From Calliopum simillimum (lineage: Eukaryota > Arthropoda > Insecta > Diptera > Lauxaniidae): a DNA stretch of 64,000 bases. The notes beneath the pieces were generated by a model, which was not told the origin of the DNA, made no database searches, and saw nothing but the letters and a program-made list of their open reading frames with translations. The position numbers were made by a program, and so were the translations under genes. Of this stretch, positions 48,193 through 58,200 are shown in pieces. Every line of letters begins with the position of its first letter. Position 1 is the stretch's first letter. The stretch covers positions 88,061,058 to 88,125,057 of the forward strand of contig OX638372.1 of the NCBI GenBank assembly GCA_951812925.1, given 5' to 3'.

Positions 48193-49092
48193 TTGGGTGT
48201 ACAACTTAAAAACCGGAATTTGACGGTGGATGTCCGTACTAACAAATATCGTGAAAGCTCGAACTTTATATATATGTCATTTTTAAGGTACATTTGACAG
48301 CTGTCAAAATCAGTCACCAAAACAATTTTATCTTGTGTGCATCATTGTTATTTTTCACGATGAATAACTTCGAAAATTGGAGAAAAAGACAGCATTTGCG
48401 GGGGGTTCTAGTGGGTAATTTTTTTGCAAAGAAAACAGCTGCCGAAAGTCATCGCAATCTTGTAGAAGTTTATGGGGACTATGCTCCAGCTGAATCAAGC
48501 TGTCGTGAGTGGTAAAAGTGGTTATTTTGATGTCGAAGACAAAGAACGTCCTGGTCAGGACCATCTAGGTGTGATCCATTATGAGCTGTTGCCAGGTGGC
48601 CAAACCATTAATGCTCAATTCTATCGTCAACAATTGATCCACTTGAAGCAGAAAATCCAGGCAGAGCGGCCAATGTATGCGACCAGACATGAGTCAATCA
48701 TTTTCCACCACGATAACGCTCGGCCACATATTGCTGCCCCAGTCAAAAATAACCTAGAAAACAACGGAAAACAACGGATGGGAAATTGTGCCTCGCCCGC
48801 TTTATAGCCTAGACCTTGCACCATCAGACTACCATTTGTTCCGATCGATGCAGAATGCCCTATCAGGAATACGCTTCACTTAAGTTCAAGATATCGAAAA
48901 TTGGCTCGATTAATTTTTGGCCGCCAAGCCGGCGCAATTTTTTTGGGATGGAATTCATAAATTCCCTGAAAGATGGGGAAATGTTGTAGCTTCCAATGGA
49001 CAATACTTTGAATAAAATATATTGTAACATTTTTCCACAATAAAGCATCAAATTTCGCTAAAAAAATTCCGGTTTTTAAGTTGTACTCCCAA
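48193..49092 (+). mobile_element. Mariner deletion derivative B (TIR type GTACAACTTAAAAACC)
   Basis: A TA lies at both ends. The ends TTGGGTGTACAACTTAAAAA and, inverted, TTGGGAGTACAACTTAAAAA continue through CCGGAATTT. The core is closely similar to copy A (37289-38179) from about 48385 to 49030, including both internal deletions, yet the terminal 160-190 bp on the left and about 60 bp on the right are unrelated to copy A apart from the first bases. A palindrome TTTGACAGCTGTCAAA is in the 5' region (48293). Confidence 0.9.
48361..49013 (+). pseudogene. Mariner transposase remnant (copy B)
   Basis: The true start is kept (ATG at 48360-48362 region, MNNFENWRKRQHLRGVLVG), with KKTAAESHRNLVEVYGDYAP and CREW before a TAA made by the first deletion. 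The downstream frame (48472 on) has FDVEDKERPGQ, LGVIHYELLPGGQTINAQ, FHHDNARPHIAAPV, then a short duplication (GAAAACAACG twice) that shifts the frame, and LAPSDYHLFRSMQNALSGI with the third catalytic Asp kept. The region with the first catalytic Asp is deleted. Dead, but less damaged than copy A. Confidence 0.85.
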
Positions 49093-50571
49093 TACATAAA
49101 TCCTTTGTCCTTTAAATCGTTGTGCAAGGTTAAACGTTTATTTCCAAGACATTCTAAATTAAGTTTACTACAGGTTTTCCAAAAAAAAAAAAACAAGGTT
49201 CTGACAAGGTTTTAACCCACTATCTTGCTAAATGGACATGTTAAACTATACGATCCTTACATTTGAGGTGTATCATGTGTTGAACAGTTTTTGTAGGATA
49301 TTACGAGGAATAATTTTCTAGATAACTTTAACCCCCTATATCTCCCAAATTTGTGTCATTTCTACCCTTTTCTTAGAAAGGTACCAAATATGACACCTAA
49401 AACAGGGGAGTCAGACCATAGCACAGAAATATTTGCTATAAAATTTCATCACTAGTCGCTAAGCATTAAGAGATGGAAGTTTCTTACATTGCTATTTTTT
49501 AACTTTTTTAAGAATTATTCTGCAGTTGAATGCTTTAACTTTTTTTTCTAGAATACTTCACCAAGTTTTTTTTTTTTTTTTTGAAGAAGTGGTTAAAAAG
49601 TATAAATGGGTTAATTTGTTCTAGAAAAATGATCTATGTTTTAGAGTTTTACAGAAAGGTGAAATTTCGATATACGTTTCTTATTTATAAAAAAAACCTA
49701 TTTGAAATATAATTCACAAAATAATTCCTGGAAAAAAACATACATTTTTTTTATCTAAATACTGATGACTCGTAATCAGTTAAACGTTAAGCCTACCTAT
49801 TAAGTATTTAATAAGTCGCTAAAAATAATTTGCACATCGTGCGGAAGCAAAAAAAACGTTAATTATAGGCTTTAACAAAAATCACTTAAGTATTTTAATG
49901 AGAACAAAATAAAAAAGGCAAGTGTCTGCCTATTTTTCGCCCCGAATGGTACATTTTAATAAATTATTAGTTTTTATAAACAAATTAGAATAATATTTAG
50001 TCAAAGTCACGCGACACTCAAAAGCGTTATAGTTGTGTAATAAAATCAACAAAAAAAACTACAAAAAAAATAGAAAGCACGTGTAGTCGTCACTGAAAAT
50101 GCCTATTCACGTAGATTCAGTTAAAATAATCACAATTTAATAATTCATCATTAAATAAAAGCCGGCAATACAATAATAATAATACTCGTAATACAATTTG
50201 AATGGGGAAAAACAAAAGCTCCCATTGCTAACATAAACACACCGTAGTTTCACCGTAGTAAATGTATAACCTTCACGTGCCAAAATCCAACAGCTTGCGT
50301 CTATCCATGGTACGAGTTTAATTTAACAATGAGGGGAGGTATGAAAATAGAAATAGAATTCATTTAACTTGATTAAAATGCAAACGAGTGGATGACACGT
50401 AACAGCATAAGTTGTATTTATTTTATTATGCACTAAGGTTACGTATGCGCTCTCTCTGCATTGACACTCCAATTAAAAATGCATTTATCAAGTTTATGCC
50501 TTCTATGGTATTGCTAAAATAATATATGTTATGGTAGATACTTCCGCTGTAGAATATAAAAAATTGCAGAC
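49093..50571. other. Repeat fragment and noncoding DNA
   Basis: 49250-49420 is a fragment of the 672-4006 foldback family (GATCCTTACATTTGAGGTG, GAGGAATAATTTTCTAG, then a TTAACCCCC module). The remainder is AT-rich with no feature seen. Confidence 0.5.
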
Positions 50572-51310
50572 ATGGCAATGGTAATTGTAATGGTAATGGT
50601 AATGGTAATGGTAACGGTAATGGTAATGGTAATGGTAATGGTAATGGTAATGGTAATGGTAATGGTAATGGTAATGGTAATGGTAATGGTAATGGTAATG
50701 GTAATGGTAATGGTAATGGTAATGGTAATGGTATTGGTAATGGTAATGGTAATGGTAATGGTAATGGTAATGGTAATGGTAATGGTAATGGTAATGGTAA
50801 TGGTAATGGTAATGGTAATGGTAATGGTAATGGTAATGGTAATGGTAATGGTAATGGTAATGGTAATGGTAATGGTAATGGTTATGGTTATGGTAATGGT
50901 AATGGTAATGGTAATGGTAATGGTAATGGTAATGGTAATGGTAATGGTAATGGTAATGGTAATGGTAATGGTAATGGGAATGGGAATGGGAATGGGAATG
51001 GGAATGGGAATGGGAATGGGAATGGGAATGGGAATGGGAATGGGAATGGGAATGGGAATGGGAATGGGAATGGGAATGGGAATGGGAATGGGAATGGGAA
51101 TGGGAATGGGAATGGGAATGGGAATGGGAATGGGAATGGGAATGGTAATGGTAATGGTAATGGTAATGGTAATGGTAATGGTAATGGTAATGGTAATGGT
51201 AATGGTAATGGTAATGGTAATGGTAATGGTAATGGTAATGGTAATGGTAATGGTAATGGTAATGGTAATGGTAATGGTAATGGTAATGATAATGGGAATG
51301 GGAATGGTAA
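50572..51310 (+). repeat. Hexanucleotide satellite (GGTAAT)n with a (GGGAAT)28 block
   Basis: About 740 bp of six-base units. GGTAAT fills 50572-50975 and 51141-51290 with rare variants (GTATTG, GTTATG). From 50976 to 51140 there are 28 uninterrupted GGGAAT units. The long plus-strand frame (Met-Val and Met-Gly repeats, 272 codons) exists only because the unit length is a multiple of three. It is not a gene. Degenerate units continue to about 51350. Confidence 0.97.
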
Positions 51311-52926
51311 AAGTTTTGAAAATGGTTATATCAAAAGTAATGCAAATGGTAATGGAAAATTTTCGCGTACTGTCAAAAACATGTCAATAATCGTTATTAT
51401 ATTGAAAAATTGCCTTGTTCAATGAAAATGTAATACAAAAATGGTTCAAAATCTACACGTACAAAAATAAAATAAACTTCTTTTGCCCACTACACAGAAA
51501 AAATTAACTGGTTCTAAAATTAAGTGGAAACTTTTTTGATTTAAAAGCATGACTGTTTTAAATCAAACATTACTGTTTTTAAATCAAATATTAAATATTT
51601 TTGAGTTAAAGGAAATTTGATAAATTTAATAACTTTGTATATGATTTAAAAGCATTCGTTCTACAGTTTTCGATACGAAAACGTTTTTGGGTTTTTGATT
51701 GAAAAACTATTGTTTTTGATTTAAAAACTCTTGTTTTTATTTAAAAACTCTTGTTTTTGTTTCAAAAACTACTGTTTTTTTATTTAAAAACTCTTGTTTT
51801 TGATTTAAATGAAAACCACTTTGACGCCCTTTTGTATCGGAAAGTTTTTGATTTAAATACATTTTCATTTGGATTGTGTGTACATATAAATAATTTTAAA
51901 TAAGAGTGTCTCCTGGAATCTCACCTGATGTACCATATTTTTGAATGTAAAAAATCATGAAGGTTGGATAACTGGTTTTCGAATTGTATGATTTTCCAAG
52001 AACTCAGTTGAAGCTGATTTTTTAAGTATTTTGAAATAAAATGTATCCTAAAACCTTGCCGTGGAAAATATTTATGAAAGAAAAAATAATCATGCAAATC
52101 GAACAAATGATTCTCAAGTTATGGAGACACAGAAAGACATACATAAGTTGTATTTTATATAAGTAAATAGTAGTATGATAAAAAAAAAGCATCCCGACTT
52201 TATCCGATCCTTATCAGAATTTCTGGAAGTATTTCTAATCCGAATACGACAATAAACATCGACCTCATAATGTCTGTTTCAAAAGATAACGCAATGTACT
52301 CAAATCAGAAACTGATCAGAAGGACTTGTTGAGGTTTGTCGGATCAGATCATGTCCCGGAAAGCTGATTTAATTTCTAGTTTAGAGTATGATAACAAAAT
52401 CAAACTGAATTTAATGAGTTAAGTATATTACAGAATATCAAGACGCAACCAGAAGTCGAGAATAAAATAAATATGCTACCAGTTGTAAATGAATTGGAAG
52501 AATGATGTTTGTGTTGTATTAAATTTTTTCAATATTTTTGGATTAAAAATAAAACAAAATATTTGCAAAACGACATTTTTTGCGTCACTCAAGATTTAAA
52601 CTGTCACTCACATTTCATACCGTATAAATAATGCGATGTTACTTAGTAGGAATATGAACTAAGGACAAAAACAAAGTGCATCGATAAAGGGTAGTATGTA
52701 TGTATAATGTAAATAGCAGTAAGGGTATGATACTATATATAACAGCTACTGCTCGTTATCGAAAGTATGTAGATAGGGTACTATGTAGTATGTACGAGTA
52801 TTATAGCGCGACTGGCCTACGCTGTCGACAATAACAACAACAAGAACATTAATTAGTACATTAAGTGTTGTGAAGAACTTTTTGTAGCAATGACAATGAA
52901 CATTTTTTTTTTCTATTTTTATTGTT
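51311..52926. other. Noncoding; ATTTAAAAACTCTTGTTTTTG repeats
   Basis: Between 51500 and 51850 the phrase GATTTAAAAACTCTTGTTTTT recurs about five times with variation, between CACTACACAGAAAAAATT (51488) and GATTGTGTGTA (51874), which could be short inverted ends. The rest, to 52926, shows no feature. Confidence 0.45.
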
Positions 52927-53235
52927 TTAAATACCGAATTCGGCCACGAAGAAATCCCGCAGTTTTAATTTGGATTTTTTTGGTATTTCACGTGGATGAT
53001 GCACCGTTATTTGATCCCCTTCGGCCGAAACGAGTGTCTCACTCGGCGGTGATATTGAATATTCTTGTAACAGTCGCTTTTCATGTTCCTGTAGTTCGTG
53101 TTGTTTTTGTTCGGCATCAGCACCAGAATTTTGGTGGCCCTCTTGCTGTTCCTTTTCTAATTGGAGCATATGCTGAGCAACTAAAAGTTTTTGCGCTGTC
53201 TCTTCAGCTTCTTTTTGTTTTTTGTAATCTATTTT
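52927..53235 (-). CDS. Probable coding exon, unrecognised coiled-coil-like protein
   Basis: On the minus strand an open stretch reads YKKQKEAEETAQKLLVAQHM, then a Gln/Glu-rich segment (LEKEQQEGHQNSGADAEQKQ), then EYSISPPSETLVSAEGDQIT and PREIPKKSKLKLRDFFVAEF, ending in TAA at 52927. GC content is clearly higher than in the flanks, and the charged, heptad-friendly composition is protein-like. It may end instead at a donor TTCG|GTATTT (52935), making it an internal exon. A poor 3' splice site (AAATAG) lies at 53229. It is on the flw strand, upstream of the visible flw exons, so it could be a nested gene, an upstream neighbour or an alternative exon. I do not recognise the family. Confidence 0.55.
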   Translation of the reverse strand, partial: KIDYKKQKEAEETAQKLLVAQHMLQLEKEQQEGHQNSGADAEQKQHELQEHEKRLLQEYSISPPSETLVSAEGDQITVHHPREIPKKSKLKLRDFFVAEFGI

Positions 53236-53946
53236 TTACCAAATTTGTTGTTGTTTATTTTTTTTAATCAGGATTAAATTGAAATTTTGCACAGAAAAAA
53301 TTCAAAATAAAAGAAAATAATAAGTACAGTAATCATATAGTTTTTGTAAAAGAAAATATATTTTTGAGAATTCTACGAATTATGCAAACAAGGAATAAAA
53401 ATATGAAAAAAAACTCAAGTCAAAAGAGTTTCAAAAAAAAAAAGAAAAGAAAAGAAACAATTGAAATATTCTAGCAAAAATACTACCACACTTGCTTTCA
53501 TTCTCGAACAAAATTAATTAATACGAAAATTGTGAAATAATGAAAATTGTTCAAGTTATGTAGAAAATTTGTGTGAAAGTCATGAGTAAAATTGTGTAGT
53601 TTAATGAAATTTGAGCATTAGAAATGCTTTTTCAAGCAAGTAGTACGACGAATGAATTTCTTTATCCAACAAAAAATTAAACCCACTGAAAACATGCCGT
53701 ACTGCCAAATGATTTATTCACAACAAAATAATGAGTTTATCAAAATTTTATCCATGTTCTTATTAGCAGTCTTAATAAATGTCAGAATGATAGGAAAATT
53801 GTATGTTTAAGTAAAGAGAAGAATTTGGTATTCTACAAAAAAAATAGTTTTGGCTAGAAAACATGCCAAAAGAAGTGTTCTCCGAGTCCACAAATAGTTG
53901 GAATAGCTTAAAGTTATCATAGTAAACGAAGAAAAATTAAAAATTA
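53236..53946. other. No recognised feature
   Basis: AT-rich noncoding DNA upstream (minus sense) of the exon-like stretch; no second exon was recognised. Confidence 0.4.
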
Positions 53947-54432
53947 GTAAGGGTAGCTTAACATTAAATACCCTACACTGCAGTATTTTTAAAATTTTGT
54001 TTATATGGGAGGTGCCACGCCCTCTTGTTCGAGTTAACCCAGTTTTTGCTCAGAGCTTGTATTTATAGTCCTTAGTGTCTGAGTGAAATTTGGTTGGATT
54101 ATTTAAAAAAAAGTTTTCAGCATAGCGTTTTAAAGCTTATGCTTATGTATATGGGAGGTGCCACGCCCTCTTCTCCGTATTCGCTCAGTTTTTTTTTTCA
54201 AAGCTTGCGCTTATAATTCGTAGTATTAATGGGTGGTAGGCGTGTCTGTTGACCGATTTCGCTCATTTTCACCCAACCAGCCAGCCAGCCAACCAGACAG
54301 ACAGATGGACATGGCTATATCGACTCAGGAGGTGACGCTGATCAAGAATATATATACTTTTCTATATCTGCCACGCCTCCTTCTCTGCGTTACAAACGGA
54401 AGGACAAAGTGAATATTCCCTGGGTGTAGGGT
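53947..54432 (-). repeat. Mini-me/DINE-like repeat, copy 4, short
   Basis: Starts TAGTAAGGGTAGCTTAACAT and ends CCCTGGGTGTAGGGTTTA. It has two tandem modules (about 54000 and 54150), a (CCAG)n/(CAGA)n microsatellite (54276-54307), and the conserved TATATCGACTCAGGAGGTG head. Confidence 0.78.
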
Positions 54433-54829
54433 TTAATAACCAGGAAGTTCTATTTTCATTTTCCATGTAATTTACCATAGTAATTTTCAAAATATACACG
54501 ATAAGGGCGTGACATCTGAAAAACTATAAAAACAATATTACTTTTAAGTCCATGGAAATATTTTTCACAAAATTTGAATTGAATCGGAAACGTTTTACCT
54601 TATACATATTTGTTATTCCAATATACTTATGTATACGTAGCTTTTCGGCCAAATACACACATTCCTTATGTATCACTGAATCGTATATATGTACATTAAA
54701 GTGGGTCGAAGAAAATGGTTTTTTCTAAAACTTCGCCAGTTGATGTCCGATGTTTAAAATTATATAAAGGTCTTAAATAAAGGTCTTAAATAGGTGTTAA
54801 CTAGGTGTAATGTTTTCTTTATAAAATAC
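54433..54829. other. No recognised feature
   Basis: Noncoding AT-rich sequence. AAAGGTCTTAAATA is duplicated at 54768-54791. Confidence 0.4.
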
Positions 54830-55250
54830 ATGTACATTTTGCCTATAAAGTGCTTTATCAAGTTTATAAACAAAGAAGTTATTAAAGTTCAAAGTTATTT
54901 AAGTTATTGCAATGCCTTTATAAAAAGATTTCTTAAAATCAAAACTTGTATAAAACATTTTGTGGAATTCATACAGAACTAAAAAAAAGTTCTTACCTGA
55001 CAGGTTTTGCATACCAAATATCGGTTAAGTTTATATAAGTGATGAAGTGCAGTTCGTAGCTACAAATTTTGCAAAAACATTTTTCATAATAAACTAAAAG
55101 ATATTTTTCAGTTTTGTAAGAATTCCACAAAAATGTTTGTACAAGTTTTGATTTTAAGAAAAAGTTTTTCTAAAGGCTTTGCAATAGAACTTTTAACTTC
55201 AATCAATAACTTCTTTGTTTGTAAACTTAATAGAGCATTTTGTTGACAAT
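54830..55250. repeat. Inverted-repeat hairpin, arms about 150 bp
   Basis: AAACAAAGAAGTTATT, CTTAAAATCAAAACTTGTA and TTTTGTGGAATTC at the left pair with GAATTCCACAAAAATG, TACAAGTTTTGATTTTAAG and AATAACTTCTTTGTTTGT at the right. The loop is about 55000-55080. No coding motif; the 62-residue frame in the left arm is a by-product. Confidence 0.75.
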
Positions 55251-55465
55251 ATGCTGTATTTTTAAAGGCTTTAATTACTTATATAAGTAAAAAATTGCAT
55301 ATACAAAGGGGCGTTTCCATAGTAAGGGATGCGACAGTTAAAGGCCAATTTTTAAAATTAAAAGTAGAATTTGGATAAATACGCCAGAAAGGTGCCTTAA
55401 CTTTAGAAATGTGAACTACATCGATCTTGTCAAAAAATAAAAGGAAAGCAAAATATACAATAAGT

Positions 55466-56369
55466 AGGGTAAGGGAGGGAAATATGGACCACCAATCGTT
55501 CTTTTTTAAATAAAACTCAAAAAATATAAAATAAAACAATTAATTGTATGCCATTCATTAAAGGAAACAATTTACCTTTATTCTGATTCGATTTTAGATA
55601 AATATCTCATCAGGATAAAGAAAAAAAATTAAAAAACTGAAAATACTCAAAATGAAGATACAAAAAAAGTGTTGTGTTATATGGACTATATAGTCCATAT
55701 TGCTCCACATGTTTATTTGATACAGAAGTTGCATATGAAAATGTCACTTCCACATCCGGCACATTTTTCATGACTCCAAGAACGTAAGATTACACATTCA
55801 ACCCAAAATTCGCCACGGCGATCTTCTGAGTAAAGGGTATTACATTATATGCATTTTTCATCTTTTTTTCCTTTGAAGTTAACGAATTACAAATAATGCC
55901 CATCATAATCGTCATGAAATCTGCAGCTTGATTCCCCATCTGAAGAAGAAGATAAATACATTTGTTTTGAGGCTTTTTTCTTTGGTGGTCCATATTACCC
56001 ACAGCACGTGATGGTGAAATAAGTGGTTTTTTTATCAAAAAGTCTTGTGGTTAGTGAACTAATTTGTGCTCATAACTAATAAATACTATTCACTGACTTT
56101 ATATAATTAACCATTTATTTAAAAACGCGATGTCTTTAAAGTGAAATAATGAAATATACTCACTAGAAAAAAATTATCACTGAACTTTTTTTTAGAAAAA
56201 ACAACTTTACAGAAACATGCGACTTCACCGAACGCTAAAATTGCACTATTATAATCTTTAGGTATTAGCGTTAAGTTTGAACATGAATAACGGTAAATCC
56301 TATGTACGCAGTGGAAAATAACCGTGTGGTCCATATTACCCACGTAGTCCACATTTCCCTCCCTTACCC
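55466..56369 (-). mobile_element. pogo-like deletion derivative, GGGTAAGGGAGGG termini (family ii)
   Basis: A TA lies at both ends, and the ends GGGTAAGGGAGGGAAATATGG and, inverted, GGGTAAGGGAGGGAAATGTGG match; 904 bp. On the minus strand it keeps the C-terminal zinc-finger region of a transposase (55713-55862), preceded by a basic, serine-rich linker (RKKPQNKC...). The DDE catalytic domain is missing. CCATATTACCC phrases recur internally (about 55993 and 56330). Confidence 0.85.
55713..55862 (-). pseudogene. Transposase C-terminal PHD-like zinc finger, family ii
   Basis: The minus strand reads DEKCI-stop-CNTLYSEDRRGEFWVEC then VILRSWSHEKCAGCGSDIFI and CNFCIK before TAA. The spacing C..C...GE.W..C..x..W.H..CAG...C..C is that of the PHD-like finger found at the C-terminus of some pogo/Tigger-type transposases of insects. 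One stop lies in the first Cys pair, and the second Cys of the pair after W..C is Leu, so this copy is degenerate. Confidence 0.7.
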
Positions 56370-57965
56370 TATGAAAAAAGAGAAATTTTTTTTTTGATAC
56401 TAATTTTTTTTCACTACATTTTTCTCATTTTATTACATTTTTTACGCTTCATTCTTAAAATTTAAGCATTTCTTGTTTTTGGTGACCTTTAATGAAATTT
56501 TCCGTAGAATATTTTGTAGAACACTTTAACCCATTATAACCCATTTCTTTTGAAAGGGGGTCCAAAACTCAAAAAACACATAAGAACAAGATATAATGGG
56601 TTTAGATATTGTAGAAAGTTGTTCTTGTTTGGAAACTCCGTAGTTGTTGAACCAAAAAAATAAGTAAAAAACCAAATAAGTAATATGGTAAGGGTTGGAA
56701 GGAAAAATAATAAAAAAGTAACGGGTGCGACATCGTTTACAAATGAAAAAAAATATAACAACAATGATTTATTGGCGTTCATTTGGTATCACGAAATTAT
56801 TAAATTTACATAAATTTAAAATTTAATTTTAAAATTTAATAAAAATGTTTATTCTACTTTTGAGCTGCAAAGAGTATGATCTCGTGGAAATACCCATAGG
56901 ATACGAACTGACCGAATATATGACCTTGGACGTATACAGGATGTGTCGAAAAAATGTAGACCTAATTAGTCCCTTTAAGATATATAATTTTTTAACATAC
57001 TATTTGGCTGTTTTAGAGTGGTCGAAAAAAAAATGTTTTTGTTTCGTAGATAAGGTAAAAGATTTCAAATAGCGGCAGTTCGCTCGAATGAAACATCATA
57101 CATGCCATACATAAGCATATCGATATTTATTTATGTGTCCGTTAATTGATGAAATTGAAATTGAAAATGGGAAAAACCCATACACAAACAAATCTACCGT
57201 CCATTAAAACTAAACATTTTAAACGTAATAGTGCGAAAGCTATTTAAGCTATAAAATTTCAAGCAAAAAAAAAAAAATAAGGAAAATGTCAAAAGCAGAT
57301 CAATCTGTTATGATCTTTCTCAAATTATAAATAAACAATAAAAATATTTCTGTCCCCAAAAATGTATATTCTTAATGAAAAGCTACAAAGTTCACAAAAA
57401 TCTATCATAAATCAAAAGTAGATATTCAAAACTATTTAACCGTTATGCCATGTTACGACCCTCAACAAATTGAAGAAAAAGCAATCGCGTTAGTGTATTA
57501 TGCTACAACACAACCAACCCAAACCGTCAAACGAAAGTCGCGTCGCGTCATTCATCGCCATTGTCTACATTTATCGCTTATTTGTCGCATACTCGTACAT
57601 TCATTCATTCATGCGGCATTGGTAAATGGCAAAACGAATTTCACATCGACTTTATCAAATTGAGAACGCGGGGAGTGGGGGATCCGATGTGGGGCAATGA
57701 GACGACAACCAACGTATGAAAAGTTTAATTAAATTCTTAAAAAGCACCCGCAAGTGACACGAAAACAAATCGTGTACGAGTGCATTCCCAAGGGCAAACA
57801 TTTCAAGCGCTTCTTAACCAAGCGCTTTGAAAGAGCTTGTTCCCAAAGAAATTTGGAAGCAGTTACACAATGATTTTTTGTAAGCATTCAAATATCAAAT
57901 TCTGTTTAGAAAGACACGTTTGTTTTAAGATTTGAGTAGTATTTTAAAAAAAAGAGAGGAAGAGA
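56370..57965. other. Palindromic module and noncoding DNA
   Basis: 56527-56603 is an AACCCATTATAACCC...ATATAATGGGTT palindromic module. Frames at 56845 and 57445 lack family motifs. 57660-57860 is relatively GC-rich but no gene is recognisable. Confidence 0.45.
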
Positions 57966-57989
57966 ATGATAAAATATAAAAAAACCAAA

Positions 57990-58200
57990 ACACCAAACAC
58001 ATGTCACACATATTTTCCATGGACACGGGTTCGATCCCAAGAGCGGGTGATTTTTTTTTTATTTCTTTCATTTTACTTTTTTTTTATTCCGTACGGCTGC
58101 GGTAAGCTTCAGAACGATTACAACCTAGGACATGCAATATTAAAAAGAAAAAATAGTTCTTAGGGGGCGACAGCGCTTATTAGTGGAAAAGAAGCACTTC
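57990..58200 (+). repeat. tRNA-like/SINE-like segment
   Basis: GACACGGGTTCGATCCCAAG (about 58021) has a strong pol III B-box match, followed by a T-rich stretch, CCGTACGGCTGCGG and GACAGCGCTTATTAGTGG. The pairing of a B box with an AGCGCTTATTAG phrase is also seen at 16230-16320. No complete tRNA cloverleaf. Confidence 0.45.

Noticed and set aside
50976..51140. Interstitial telomere
   Set aside because: Unit is GGGAAT, not a known telomere repeat, and dipterans lack canonical telomerase repeats; it derives from the flanking GGTAAT array.
50572..51390. 272-residue ORF of Met-Val and Met-Gly repeats
   Set aside because: It is the translation of a six-base satellite; the frame stays open only because the unit is a multiple of three. 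No start context, no protein-like composition.
52890..53267. 125-residue plus-strand ORF
   Set aside because: Shadow of the minus-strand exon-like frame, which has the more protein-like, charged composition.
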